DNA from: Candidatus Paralachnospira caecorum | GTDB taxonomy: Bacteria > Bacillota > Clostridia > Lachnospirales > Lachnospiraceae | DNA: 42,524 bases | Assembly: GCA_904379015.1 (NCBI GenBank) | Contig: CAJFHG010000031.1 | Coordinates: 1 to 42,524, forward strand | Direction of reading: 5' to 3' | The notes under the pieces: generated by a model | The model's database searches: none | The model's input: the letters and a program-made list of their open reading frames with translations, nothing else | Told to the model about the DNA's origin: nothing | Shown here: in pieces, positions 33,453-42,400 of the stretch | Position numbering within the stretch: position 1 is the first letter of the stretch | Layout: each line of letters starts with the position of its first letter | Position numbers and translations under genes: made by a program

Positions 33453-35849
33453 ATGAAAAGAAGAAAACAGGAACAACAGAAACAGACAGGTCTTCTGATC
33501 GTGGAACAGAAGCGGCAGGAAATCAGAACAGTCGGATCCTGTTTGGCTGTCGCGGCCGTTTCCTATGTGTGGTACGGGCTGCTGGCAGCGGCTTTTTCGG
33601 GCGCGCTGACAGGCACTTTTCTGGCCGGAGGGTTCCTGCAGACTGCAGTCTGCACTATGTTCTTAATGGCAGCGGAAAGAAGCGGGAAAAAAAGATATCC
33701 GGCGGCTCTGGTCTTGACGGCAGCGGCGGTCCTGATGATCCTCTTTCTGCTCATTGGATGGAACCGGGGACTGGGCGGCAGCTTCCGGGTACTGTCCAAC
33801 AGTCTGCTGGAATATACGGGAAAGCGGACCGGGATTTATCTGGGACAGTTTCCCGCGGGAGAGGAGACCGGGCAGGCGGCGGCTGTTTTCGCAGGGGCGG
33901 TCATAAGCGCGGTGTTCTGGTACGCGGGATGGGAGCGGAAGCCGGCATTGACAGGATGTCTGCTGACCGCGGGCGCGCTGCTGTTCTTTTTGGGCTGTGC
34001 TTCCAGAACTGTATGGGCGGTTCTGGCTCTGGGACTGGGAACGGCCATTCTGGCCTGGCGGCAGGGACTCAGGGGCATGGAAGGACAAAGCGGCAGGTTG
34101 CTGCTTCCCTATGGGGCGGTTCTGGCCGTCTGCCTGACCGGGGCAGTCCTGTTTGGCGGTTCGGGAACCGCCGGATTTTTGTCCGGAACTGCCCAGGCAG
34201 TGAAGAATGGAGCAGAGCGCCTGCGCTACGGGAACAGTGTGCTTCCTGACGGAAATATCCGGGATGAAGGCGCGTACAGCCGTTCTGACGACACGGCCCT
34301 TGAGGTGATGATGAGCCGGCCCGAATCTCTGTACCTCCGGGGGTTTGTGGGAAGCCGGTATGAGGACGGGGTCTGGAAGGACCTTGGAAATGAAGCTTAC
34401 TATGACAGCTACGGTCTGTTTTACTGGCTGGAGGAAGCAGGCTTCGACAGTGTCAGTCAGCTTTCCCTTCTGAGAGACCTTCTGGACGGCGCGGACGACA
34501 TGGGAGGCGGAAGCGCCGGAGAAGACGCCGGGACCGGGGACGATGTCATTTCTGTGCGGGTTCAGATCCGGAATGCTTCCAGGAAATACCGGTATCTGCC
34601 TTATGAATACACGGGCGGACAGGAGGAAGGATCAGCGGGCAGCGCCATGCTGGCCGGAGAGCGGACCGGCGCGGCAGGCCCGACCGGCATTTCGTCCTAC
34701 GGGTTTATGTCAAAAGCAAATCTGGTGAAAGATTATCCCGGTCTGGCGGCCGAGTATCTGACCTATCAGGAGAACAATCCGGATACATCCTACGCAGAGG
34801 CGGAACGGTATTATAATGAGTTTGTCTATGAACATTACCGGACGCTTGCAGAGGAGGACAGACAGGTTCTGGAGGAGATCCTGGGCGCTTATTCCTTTGA
34901 AGGGACCGATCATCTGGATTATGGAGAGGCAAAAGTAAAAATCCTGTCCTGGCTCAATGAAAATCTGGAATATAAAGAAAGCACCGGCGCTGTTCCGGAG
35001 GGAGAACAGGCTCTGAGTTATATTCTCACGGAAAACGGAAGCGGCTATGATATCCATTATGCCACCGCGGCGGCGCTGATGTACCGGTATCTGGGCATCC
35101 CTGCCCGGTATGTGGAAGGATATCTCATTACTCTGGAAACTGCCGGGAACGCGGCCGATTATGAACCGGTCAGCGTGCCGGAACGCGACGCTCATGCCTG
35201 GGTGGAGATTTATCAGGACGGTGTGGGCTGGGTTCCGGTGGAGACCGTGGGCGCCTATATGGACCGGATGGAGCAGCCGCCGGATATTACGCTTTACCGG
35301 AGCGGAGACGGGGGGCAGGGAACCAGTGAAGCGGAAACGGAAAGCTGGCAGGACGAGGAAGAGAAGGATCCGGAGCGAAAGGAAAGCAGTGAAAAAGGCT
35401 TCAGCGTACTGACAGCGGTATGGATCGCGGGCGGCGCCGTTCTGACGCTGGCGCTGCTGATCTTCGGGACGGTCTGCCTGCTTAAGAGAAGAAAAAAGAT
35501 CCGGGAGAGAAACCGGATATTCAGCGGAAGCGACCGGAACAGGGCTGTGCGGGCACTGTTTTGCTGGAGCGCGGGGATCCTGCGGGAAGCGGGGGTGTTT
35601 GACGGTACGGGATCCCTCTATAAAAATGAGAACAGGCTGAGAGAGGCGTTTGGAGAAGAATTTGCCGGAGAATACCGCCGGGCGGTGAAGCTGGTGCAGA
35701 GCGCGGTTTTTTCACGGGAAACCATATCGGAAGAAGACCGCGGACAGGTGCGGCGGTTTGCCCGTCATGTCCGAGAATGTGCGGGAGCCGGACAGAAACG
35801 GCTGAAGAGAATCGGTTTCCGGTGGCGGAATCCGAAAATCCCGGACTGA
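33453..35849 (+). CDS. TgpA-like membrane protein with degenerate transglutaminase domain
   Basis: A 798-residue protein with about six N-terminal membrane helices, a long extracellular region, a transglutaminase-like core (about residues 470-610), one more membrane helix (about 650-672) and a cytoplasmic tail. The core aligns with the usual motif G-Y-C-x-H-Y-A-[ST]-A, but it reads GYDIHYATAAALMYRYLG: the nucleophile Cys is Asp533. His581 is kept (RDAHAWVEIY), while the usual Asp is Glu597 (GWVPVETVGAY). Cysteine protease or transglutaminase chemistry is therefore not expected; binding or scaffold roles are more likely. It completes the MoxR-DUF58-TgpA module. Confidence 0.87.
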   Translation: MKRRKQEQQKQTGLLIVEQKRQEIRTVGSCLAVAAVSYVWYGLLAAAFSGALTGTFLAGGFLQTAVCTMFLMAAERSGKKRYPAALVLTAAAVLMILFLLIGWNRGLGGSFRVLSNSLLEYTGKRTGIYLGQFPAGEETGQAAAVFAGAVISAVFWYAGWERKPALTGCLLTAGALLFFLGCASRTVWAVLALGLGTAILAWRQGLRGMEGQSGRLLLPYGAVLAVCLTGAVLFGGSGTAGFLSGTAQAVKNGAERLRYGNSVLPDGNIRDEGAYSRSDDTALEVMMSRPESLYLRGFVGSRYEDGVWKDLGNEAYYDSYGLFYWLEEAGFDSVSQLSLLRDLLDGADDMGGGSAGEDAGTGDDVISVRVQIRNASRKYRYLPYEYTGGQEEGSAGSAMLAGERTGAAGPTGISSYGFMSKANLVKDYPGLAAEYLTYQENNPDTSYAEAERYYNEFVYEHYRTLAEEDRQVLEEILGAYSFEGTDHLDYGEAKVKILSWLNENLEYKESTGAVPEGEQALSYILTENGSGYDIHYATAAALMYRYLGIPARYVEGYLITLETAGNAADYEPVSVPERDAHAWVEIYQDGVGWVPVETVGAYMDRMEQPPDITLYRSGDGGQGTSEAETESWQDEEEKDPERKESSEKGFSVLTAVWIAGGAVLTLALLIFGTVCLLKRRKKIRERNRIFSGSDRNRAVRALFCWSAGILREAGVFDGTGSLYKNENRLREAFGEEFAGEYRRAVKLVQSAVFSRETISEEDRGQVRRFARHVRECAGAGQKRLKRIGFRWRNPKIPD

Positions 35850-35858
35850 GAAGAGCCG

Positions 35859-35888
35859 GGATCCCCGGAGGAGAATCGGGGCGGATCC
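35859..35888. terminator. Weak hairpin between convergent genes
   Basis: CCCCG at 35863-35867 pairs with CGGGG at 35877-35881, with outer GGAT/ATCC partly extending it. No T-run. It is the only candidate to end the long plus-strand operon before the convergent acetyltransferase gene. Confidence 0.3.
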
Positions 35889-35908
35889 AGGAGTCAGCCG
35901 GGGTTCTG

Positions 35909-36490
35909 TCATTCAAAAGAAATCCTGTCCTGTTCTGTGACAGGACGGAGTACGCGGCAGGGATTCCCCGCTGCGATCACGTCCGGCGGGATATCCCTGG
36001 TGATGACGCTTCCCGCGCCGATAACAGAACCGTCGCCGATGGTGACGCCGGGCAGGATGGTGACGCCGGCGCCGATCCATACATGATTTCCGACGGTGAC
36101 CGGGAGCGCTTTTTCCAGTCCGCGGTTCCGGTCTTCCCACGCGAGAGGATGGCTGGCAGTGTATATGCCGCAGCCGGGACCGATGAAACAGCGTTTTCCG
36201 ATGGTGATCCGGGCGCAGTCCATCAGATAGGCATTGTGGTTGATGAAGGTATCATCTCCGATGACACAGTTATAGCCGTAATCAGTATAAAAAGGGATCA
36301 GAATTTCTATATGGTTTCCGGCATGAGGAAGAAGACGGTTCAAAAGGGCCGTCTTTTTTGCTGTGTCCCTGGGGTTTGTATGGTTCAGCTCAAAATACAG
36401 TGCCTCCGCTTCCTGACGGGCGCGGAGCAGTTCTTCATCATGGTTGGCGTCGTACCAGAGGCCCAGTTCAAGTTTTTCCCGTTCTGTCAT
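35909..36490 (-). CDS. Sugar O-acetyltransferase (maltose/galactoside type)
   Basis: A 193-residue enzyme of the LacA/Maa/NodL group. It uses acetyl-CoA to acetylate hydroxyl groups of sugars in the cytoplasm. An N-terminal maltose-acetyltransferase cap (GLWYDANHDEELLRARQEAE) is followed by left-handed beta-helix hexapeptide repeats: GYNCVIGDDTFINHNAYL, MDCARITIGKRCFIGPGC, then TASHPLAWEDRNRGLE with the catalytic His, and IGAGVTILPGVTIGDGSVIG. The C-terminal AAGNPCRVLRPVTE is typical. An AGAAAGGG site precedes the ATG. It seems to be a single-gene unit and may detoxify non-metabolised sugars. Confidence 0.93.
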   Translation of the reverse strand: MTEREKLELGLWYDANHDEELLRARQEAEALYFELNHTNPRDTAKKTALLNRLLPHAGNHIEILIPFYTDYGYNCVIGDDTFINHNAYLMDCARITIGKRCFIGPGCGIYTASHPLAWEDRNRGLEKALPVTVGNHVWIGAGVTILPGVTIGDGSVIGAGSVITRDIPPDVIAAGNPCRVLRPVTEQDRISFE

Positions 36491-36544
36491 AGAACCGCCC
36501 TTTCTGCCGCGGAATAATGGGAAGGAGCCGCCGCGGCCGCGAAG

Positions 36545-36563
36545 TCATACAAGAATCATACAA
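36545..36563. promoter_or_regulatory. 11-bp phased direct repeat
   Basis: TCATACAA occurs at 36545-36552 and again at 36556-36563, 11 bp apart (one helical turn), in the 185-bp gap between the divergent acetyltransferase and chromate-transporter genes. It looks like an operator for a regulator that binds tandem half-sites; which gene it controls is not clear. Confidence 0.4.
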
Positions 36564-36613
36564 AAAGTTGACTCTTTCTTTTCATATATATCAGAAATAT
36601 TGTATTCGGCGAA

Positions 36614-36642
36614 TTGTGTTATGTCAACCGCCGGATTATAAT
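36614..36642 (+). promoter_or_regulatory. Promoter of the chromate-transporter-family pair
   Basis: TTGTGT at 36614-36619 and TATAAT at 36637-36642 with a 17-bp spacer, about 35 nt before the first gene. Confidence 0.65.
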
Positions 36643-36675
36643 GAACAGAGAAAAACTGACGGGAGATGAAAAGAT

Positions 36676-37245
36676 ATGAAGACAGAGGACAGAAAAAAGA
36701 AGCTGTTTCTGGAATTGTTTCTTATTTTTTTGAAAATCGGCGCCTTCACCTTCGGGGGCGGATATGCCATGATCCCTTTGATCCAGCGGGAGGTGGCGGA
36801 GAAAAAACAATGGATTTCGGAGAGGGATATCCTGGATGTGGTGGCCATCGCAGAGAGCACGCCGGGCCCCATCGCAGTGAATTCCGCTACCTTTGTGGGA
36901 TGCAAGGTCGGCGGGTTCTGGGGCGCGTTTTTTGCGACGTTCGGGGTGGTACTTCCTTCCTTTCTGATTATTTTTGCCGTTTCTTTTGTGCTGAGACAGT
37001 TTGAAAGCAACCGGATCGTGGCCTATGCCTTTTACGGGATCCGCGCGGGCGTGCTGGTCCTGATTCTGCGGGCGCTGATTTCCATGTACAGGCAGAGCGA
37101 GAAAAATCTCCTGTTCTGCCTGCTGGCGGCAGGCGCCTTCGTAAGTGTGGTCTTTTTTGATGTGAATGTGCTGGCGGTGATCGTGATCTGCGCGGCGGCG
37201 GGACTGATCACATCGGCATGGGCGGCAGGGAGGGAAAAATCATGA
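36676..37245 (+). CDS. Chromate transporter family half-protein 1
   Basis: A 189-residue membrane protein of the CHR (ChrA) family, short single-domain type. Family motifs are FKIGAFTFGGGYAMIPLI-like sequence near residue 17 and AIAESTPGPIAVNSATFVG near residue 60; about five or six helices follow. Long ChrA proteins have two such domains in one chain; in many Firmicutes they are encoded as a pair of halves, which are thought to form a heterodimer with opposite orientation. The family exports chromate in some bacteria, but its role in gut anaerobes is unproven and another oxyanion is possible. The stop overlaps the next ATG. Confidence 0.88.
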   Translation: MKTEDRKKKLFLELFLIFLKIGAFTFGGGYAMIPLIQREVAEKKQWISERDILDVVAIAESTPGPIAVNSATFVGCKVGGFWGAFFATFGVVLPSFLIIFAVSFVLRQFESNRIVAYAFYGIRAGVLVLILRALISMYRQSEKNLLFCLLAAGAFVSVVFFDVNVLAVIVICAAAGLITSAWAAGREKS

Positions 37246-37808
37246 TCTTTCTGGAGCTGTTCTGGACATTTTTTAAGATCGGGGCCTTTACCTTCGGGGG
37301 TGGATACGCCATGCTGCCGCTGGTGCAGGCAGAGGTCATGTCCCACGGCTGGATGAGCCGGGAGGAACTTGTTAATTTTATCGCGGTCAGCGAGAGTACG
37401 CCGGGACCCTTTGCGGTTAACGTTTCCACGTATGTGGGAACCGAGACAGGCGGACTCGCGGGCGCGTTTTTCGCGACCCTCGGAGTGGTGCTTCCTTCTT
37501 TTCTGGTCATATTGATCATCGCGAAGGGGTATGAAAAATTCAGGGACAGCAAAGCTGTGAAGGGGTGCATGGCGGGGCTGACGCCGGCGGTGGTGGGCCT
37601 TATCGGCGCCGCGGCAGTCACAACGGGACAGACCGTATTTTTTCTGGACGGGATTTCTGTTCCGGCGCTTACGGAGCCGTCTTTTCTCGGATCGGCGGCC
37701 ATATTTCTGATCATGCTGCTTCTGTCCCTCAAAAAGGCCCATCCCATTCTGATCATCCTGCTGTCGGCGGTCCTGGGGATCGGAGCGGGAGTCCTGCTGG
37801 GGATATAA
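37242..37808 (+). CDS. Chromate transporter family half-protein 2
   Basis: A 188-residue partner of the previous gene, with the same motifs: FGGGYAMLPLVQAEV and AVSESTPGPFAVNVSTYVG. It has about six membrane helices. The ATG at 37242 is preferred over an in-frame ATG at 37218 because GGGAGGG lies at 37229-37235; this gives the typical 4-nt ATGA overlap with the first half-gene. Function as for the first half: likely oxyanion transport as a heterodimer, with the true substrate unknown. Confidence 0.88.
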   Translation: MIFLELFWTFFKIGAFTFGGGYAMLPLVQAEVMSHGWMSREELVNFIAVSESTPGPFAVNVSTYVGTETGGLAGAFFATLGVVLPSFLVILIIAKGYEKFRDSKAVKGCMAGLTPAVVGLIGAAAVTTGQTVFFLDGISVPALTEPSFLGSAAIFLIMLLLSLKKAHPILIILLSAVLGIGAGVLLGI

Positions 37809-37839
37809 GGCCGGCGGCCTGCCGATCCTGTCCGGGCCT

Positions 37840-37866
37840 CCGGCTTCTTGAAGCCGGCCTGATTTT
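37840..37866 (+). terminator. Terminator after the chromate pair
   Basis: CCGGCTT at 37840-37846, loop CTTG, AAGCCGG at 37851-37857, followed by CCTGATTTTGTGTT. A longer outer pairing with GGCCGGC near 37809-37816 is also possible. Confidence 0.65.
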
Positions 37867-37946
37867 GTGTTACCTTTATGAGGAAGAGAAAAGGCAATCA
37901 CAGCGCCGCTGATCCGGCGCGCTGATGAAAGGGGGCAGGATGAGCC

Positions 37947-39101
37947 ATGAGATTTTTTCATCTTTCTGATCTTCATATCGGCCTGCGTCTCATGAACAGA
38001 GATCTGCGGGAGGATCAGGCGTATATCCTGAGACAGATCACCGAAATTGCCGGGCGGGAGCGGCCGGACGCCATTGTCATCGCGGGAGATCTTTATGACA
38101 GGGCTGTGCCATCCGCGGAGGCGGTGGAGGTGTTCGACCGTTTTATAGAAGAACTGACGGAAACGCTTCCGGAGGCGGCCGTGATGGCGGTCAGCGGAAA
38201 TCACGACAGCGGATCCCGGATCGACTGTTTCCGGAGCGTACTGTCCAGACAGGGCCTGTATATGGTCGGCAGGCCGCCGCAGACAGAGGAGGAGCCCATG
38301 GCGAAGGTGGTCCTTCCGGACGCCTTCGGCAGCGTGAATTTTTATCTGCTTCCCTTTGTGAAGCCGTCCATGGTGAGAGCGGTGGTGGGAACAGACGAGA
38401 AGGGGAACAGTCTGTCCTACGATGAGACAGTCCGGCGGCTGATCGGACGGGAACAGATCGACCGGACCCGGAGAAATGTCCTGGTGAGCCATCAGTTTTA
38501 TCTTCCTTCCGGCAGAAACGCGGAGGAGATGGAACGGATGGATTCGGAGATCCGTACAGTGGGCAACATCGATGAGGTCTCGGCGGATATTCTGGAGCAG
38601 TTTGACTACGCGGCTCTGGGACATATCCACAAGCCCATGAAGGCCGGCGGCGAGCGCTGGCGCTACTGCGGGACGCCTCTGGCCTGCTCGGTCAGCGAGG
38701 CCGGGCAGCAGAAGGAGATCGTGATGGTGGATATGGGCGAAAAGGGCGATGTGAGGATTTCGGCGATCCCGCTGCGCCCGCTCCGGCAGGTGCGCGTGAT
38801 CCGTGGAACTCTGGAAGAGGTGCTCCGGGAAGCCTGCGGCGATTATGTGACCGTGATCCTCACGGACCGGGCAGATCTGAATATTCTGGACATGCAGGAC
38901 CGGGTGAGAAAGGCGTTCCCGAGACTTCTGGAGATCAGGAGAGAGACGCTGAGACAGACCGATTACAGCAGCCCGATCCGCGGCAAAGCAGCGCTGGATC
39001 CCTTCGCGCTGTGCTGTTCTTTTCTGAAAGATCCGGATGAGACGGAAAAGGAAATTCTGAGGGATGTGATCAATACAGTCCGGGAGGTGAGGGAATCATG
39101 A
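37947..39101 (+). CDS. sbcD: Exonuclease SbcCD subunit D (Mre11-like)
   Basis: A 384-residue metal-dependent nuclease that acts with SbcC to open hairpins and process DNA ends. The phosphodiesterase motifs are all visible: LSDLHIG, IAGDLYDRAVPS, VSGNHDSGSR, VLVSHQFY and ALGHIHKPM, which supply the residues for two Mn2+ ions. AAGGGGGC lies before the ATG. The stop overlaps the sbcC start (ATGA). Confidence 0.95.
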   Translation: MRFFHLSDLHIGLRLMNRDLREDQAYILRQITEIAGRERPDAIVIAGDLYDRAVPSAEAVEVFDRFIEELTETLPEAAVMAVSGNHDSGSRIDCFRSVLSRQGLYMVGRPPQTEEEPMAKVVLPDAFGSVNFYLLPFVKPSMVRAVVGTDEKGNSLSYDETVRRLIGREQIDRTRRNVLVSHQFYLPSGRNAEEMERMDSEIRTVGNIDEVSADILEQFDYAALGHIHKPMKAGGERWRYCGTPLACSVSEAGQQKEIVMVDMGEKGDVRISAIPLRPLRQVRVIRGTLEEVLREACGDYVTVILTDRADLNILDMQDRVRKAFPRLLEIRRETLRQTDYSSPIRGKAALDPFALCCSFLKDPDETEKEILRDVINTVREVRES

Positions 39102-42100
39102 GGCCGATCAGACTGACCATGCAGGCCTTCGGCTCCTATGGAGCCAGAACGGTGATCGATTTTGAACGGACCAATCAGAACCTGTTTCTGATCACCGGGG
39201 ATACGGGAGCCGGAAAGACAACGATTTTTGACGCCATTGTATTTGCTCTTTACGGGGAGGCGAGCTCCGGAACCAATAAAAAAGACGGAGCCGAGCTTCA
39301 GAGCCAGTTCGCCGGGTATGAGACGGAACCCTTTGTGGAGCTGATATTTTCAGAGGGAAAGGGAGAAGACAAAAAAGAATATACCGTGCGGCGGGTGCCG
39401 CGGCATGTGCGGCCCCGCAGACGGGGCGGCGGCCAGACGGAGGCCGGCAGATCCGTATCGCTGACCATGCCCGACGGGACGGAATATCCGCAGAAAGAAA
39501 CCGACAGAAAACTGGAGGAGATCGTAGGACTCTCCAAGAGCCAGTTCATGCAGGTGGCCATGATCGCCCAGGGAGAATTCATGGAGCTTCTCCGGGCTTC
39601 ATCGGACAATAAAAAAGCAATTTTCCGCAGGCTGTTCCATACGGAGCTCTATCAGGAGATTGTGGAGGAGTTAAAGCGGCGCAGCGGAGAAAAAGTGGAA
39701 GAGGTCAGTCAGATCCAGACGGTCTGCCGGACGGAGGTGTCCCATATCCAGGTTCCGGAGGATGATGAGAAGGCGGAACAGCTCCGGGCGCTGCGGGATA
39801 CGGTCCTGATGTCCAAAACCCTTTCAGTGGTGGATCTGGAGGCGCTTCTGGAGGGACTTTCCGGACTCTGCGCGGATCTGCAGGAACGGCTGGAGGCGGC
39901 CGCGCGGGAGCGGGAGACGGCGGAGAAGGCTTACCAGGCCAGGAGAGACGCGCTCACAAAGGCGGAGGAGCTGCTCGGGCAGTTTGAGATCCTTGAGAAA
40001 GCCGGAAAGGAGCTGGAAGTCTGCGAGTCGGAGCAGGCGGAGATGGAGAACCGGCGGCAGCTTGCCGGCCGGATCCGCGGGGCATACAGAATCCGGGAGG
40101 AGTTCCGGAGATATGAAGAGGCCGAAAAAAGGGCGGCGGAGACCAGAGAGAGCATTGCCCGGCTGGAGGAAAGCCTGCCGGGGCTTGCCGGAGCCCGGGA
40201 GGCTGCGGAAAAGAAGCTGGAAGCCGCGAGGAACAGCCTGGAAGAGGCCAGAAAGACAGAGGCCTCCGTGTCGGAGCGGGCAGAGAAGGCGCTGAAGCTT
40301 TTGGAGCGGCTGGAAGAGGCCGGAAAGGAAGAGGCCCGTAAAAAAGCGGAGTGGCAGCGGGCAAAGAAGGCTTCCGAAGCCGCGCGGGAGGCAGAGCGGG
40401 AACTGGAAGAGCAGGAGAAGGAATGGCGAGCGCAGTCGGAGCAGCTGGCGGATGTGAAGGTCCGCCGGGAGCTCTGGCATTCCAGGAACCGTGCGGCGCA
40501 GGAGGCGAAAGAAGAGGCAGGGGCGGCGAAGCGGCTCTGCGGGGAAGCGGGACAGCAGCGGGAGCAGGCGCGGGAGGCAGGACGGAAGTTTGCCGTGGCT
40601 ACCAGAGAATATGAGGAGAAGCATGGGGAGTATGAAAGACTCAGGGGTCTGTTCCTGGAGATCCAGGCCGGGATCCTCGCGAGAGAGGAACTGAAGCCCG
40701 GAAAGCCCTGTCCGGTCTGCGGCTCCACGGAGCATCCCAGTCCCTGCGTCCTTCCGGAGGGCCATCAGGATCTGACAAGGGAGACGCTGGAGAACAGACG
40801 GAAAGAGACGGAACGGCTCCGGACAGCCCAGGAGAAGGCTTCTCTGGATTCTCAGACTGCCGGCAGGCTCTGGCGGGAAAAAGAACAGGCTGCGAAGAGG
40901 GCCGCCGGAACGCTGTTCCGGAAGCTGGAAGAAATCCTTCCCGGATGGGAGGAAGAACAGGCCGGTTCCGGACTGTCAGAGAGCGGAGCGGACGACGGAC
41001 CGGATGCCAGAACGGCAGAAGAAAGAGAAACGGCGGCAGAGGAAGAGACCCTTACAGATCAGGAAATCATGCGTTTGGAGTCGGCGGGGAAACAGATCCG
41101 CGCCTGGAGGCGTGAACTGGAGCAGGAAGAAGTCCGGCTGAGAGAGGATGCGCGCCGTCTGGAAGACGTACAGAATTCCTTAAAGGGGCTGGATGAGAAA
41201 AAGGAACAGATGAAAAAGGACTCGGAGGAGGCGGCGCAGAAGGAGAAAGAGGCGGGAGAGGCCCTCGCGGGGAGCCGGGCGGCGCTGGAGGCGCTGGAGG
41301 CGTCCCGGGATTATCCCACCAGGGAAGCGGCCCGCGAGGCCAGAGAGCAGGCAAGAAAGGAAACGGCCGGACGGCAGAAGATTTTTGAAGAGGCAAAGGA
41401 GAAAGAAGCGTCGGCTGCCGGGGAGCTTCTCAAGGCGCGGACGCTTCTGGATCAGTGCCGGAAAGAGCTTCCGGATCAGGAGAAGGACTGCGGTGACAGG
41501 AAGACGGATTATCAGAACGTTCTGATGGAATCCGGGATGAGCGAAGCGGAGTGGAAGGAGCTGACGGAACGGTATGCCCAGGATGAGCCGGAACGGCTGC
41601 AGGAGGAGATCCGTGCCCATGATGAACGGAGGGCGGCGGCCAGCGGGAAGCTCAGCGCCGCCAGGGAATCCATCGGAGGCCGGGAGAGGCCGGCGCCGGA
41701 GATCCTCCGTGAGGAAGCGCAGGAGGCGGAGCGGGTCCGCCAGGCAGCCCAGAAGCGCCAGGAGGAGATCGGGACTCTGTACAGGAGCAATTCCGGCGTG
41801 CGGCAGAAGCTGGCGCAGGGGATGGAAGAATGGGGCAAAGTCCTGGAGGTTCACAGCCGGCTGAGTACGCTCTATCAGATGCTGGCCGGAAAGATGACGG
41901 GAGCCCGCATGGATATTGAAACATATGTCCAGCGTTATTATCTGGACCGGATCCTCCATGCGGCCAACCGCCGGTTCCGGGAAATGTCGGCAGGACAGTA
42001 TGAGCTTCGCATGTGCGGCGAGGACAAGGCCGGAACGGGAAAAAACAGAGGACTGGACCTGATGGTCTATTCGGCGGTGACCGGAAAGGAACGGGAGGTC

Positions 42101-42400
42101 AGGACACTTTCCGGCGGGGAATCCTTTATGGCGGCCCTGTCGCTGGCCCTGGGCATGGCGGATCAGATCCAGGAGACCTCCGCGGCTGTCAGTCTGGATG
42201 TGATGTTCATCGACGAGGGCTTCGGATCTCTGGACGACCATTCCAGGGCGCAGGCTGTCCGGGTTCTCCAGGAAATGACGGACGGCTCCAGGATGATCGG
42301 GATCATCTCCCATGTGACAGAGCTGAAGCAGGAGATCGAGGACCAGCTGATCGTCACCAAGGATGAGGACGGGAGTCATGTGAGGTGGCAGATCAGCTGA
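39098..42400 (+). CDS. sbcC: Exonuclease SbcCD subunit C (Rad50-like)
   Basis: An 1100-residue SMC-like ATPase, the partner of SbcD. The N-terminal ATPase half carries Walker A GDTGAGKTT near residue 34 and a Q-loop in FMQVAMIAQGEF. About 800 residues of charged coiled coil follow, rich in Glu, Ala and Arg, with the zinc hook CPVCGS at Cys538 and Cys541 near the middle, as expected for dimerisation. The C-terminal half has the signature LSGGESFMAAL, Walker B MFIDEGFGSLDD and a His switch in GIISHVTEL. The length is within the normal family range and the gene looks intact. Confidence 0.95.
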   Translation: MRPIRLTMQAFGSYGARTVIDFERTNQNLFLITGDTGAGKTTIFDAIVFALYGEASSGTNKKDGAELQSQFAGYETEPFVELIFSEGKGEDKKEYTVRRVPRHVRPRRRGGGQTEAGRSVSLTMPDGTEYPQKETDRKLEEIVGLSKSQFMQVAMIAQGEFMELLRASSDNKKAIFRRLFHTELYQEIVEELKRRSGEKVEEVSQIQTVCRTEVSHIQVPEDDEKAEQLRALRDTVLMSKTLSVVDLEALLEGLSGLCADLQERLEAAARERETAEKAYQARRDALTKAEELLGQFEILEKAGKELEVCESEQAEMENRRQLAGRIRGAYRIREEFRRYEEAEKRAAETRESIARLEESLPGLAGAREAAEKKLEAARNSLEEARKTEASVSERAEKALKLLERLEEAGKEEARKKAEWQRAKKASEAAREAERELEEQEKEWRAQSEQLADVKVRRELWHSRNRAAQEAKEEAGAAKRLCGEAGQQREQAREAGRKFAVATREYEEKHGEYERLRGLFLEIQAGILAREELKPGKPCPVCGSTEHPSPCVLPEGHQDLTRETLENRRKETERLRTAQEKASLDSQTAGRLWREKEQAAKRAAGTLFRKLEEILPGWEEEQAGSGLSESGADDGPDARTAEERETAAEEETLTDQEIMRLESAGKQIRAWRRELEQEEVRLREDARRLEDVQNSLKGLDEKKEQMKKDSEEAAQKEKEAGEALAGSRAALEALEASRDYPTREAAREAREQARKETAGRQKIFEEAKEKEASAAGELLKARTLLDQCRKELPDQEKDCGDRKTDYQNVLMESGMSEAEWKELTERYAQDEPERLQEEIRAHDERRAAASGKLSAARESIGGRERPAPEILREEAQEAERVRQAAQKRQEEIGTLYRSNSGVRQKLAQGMEEWGKVLEVHSRLSTLYQMLAGKMTGARMDIETYVQRYYLDRILHAANRRFREMSAGQYELRMCGEDKAGTGKNRGLDLMVYSAVTGKEREVRTLSGGESFMAALSLALGMADQIQETSAAVSLDVMFIDEGFGSLDDHSRAQAVRVLQEMTDGSRMIGIISHVTELKQEIEDQLIVTKDEDGSHVRWQIS

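Noticed and set aside
36676-37808. A frameshifted single full-length chromate transporter
   Set aside because: Each half has its own ribosome site, a complete set of family motifs and a normal ATGA overlap, the usual layout of paired short CHR proteins.
37032-38630. Minus-strand open frame opposite the chromate and sbcD genes
   Set aside because: It crosses three real plus-strand genes and a terminator, and its translation has no family features.
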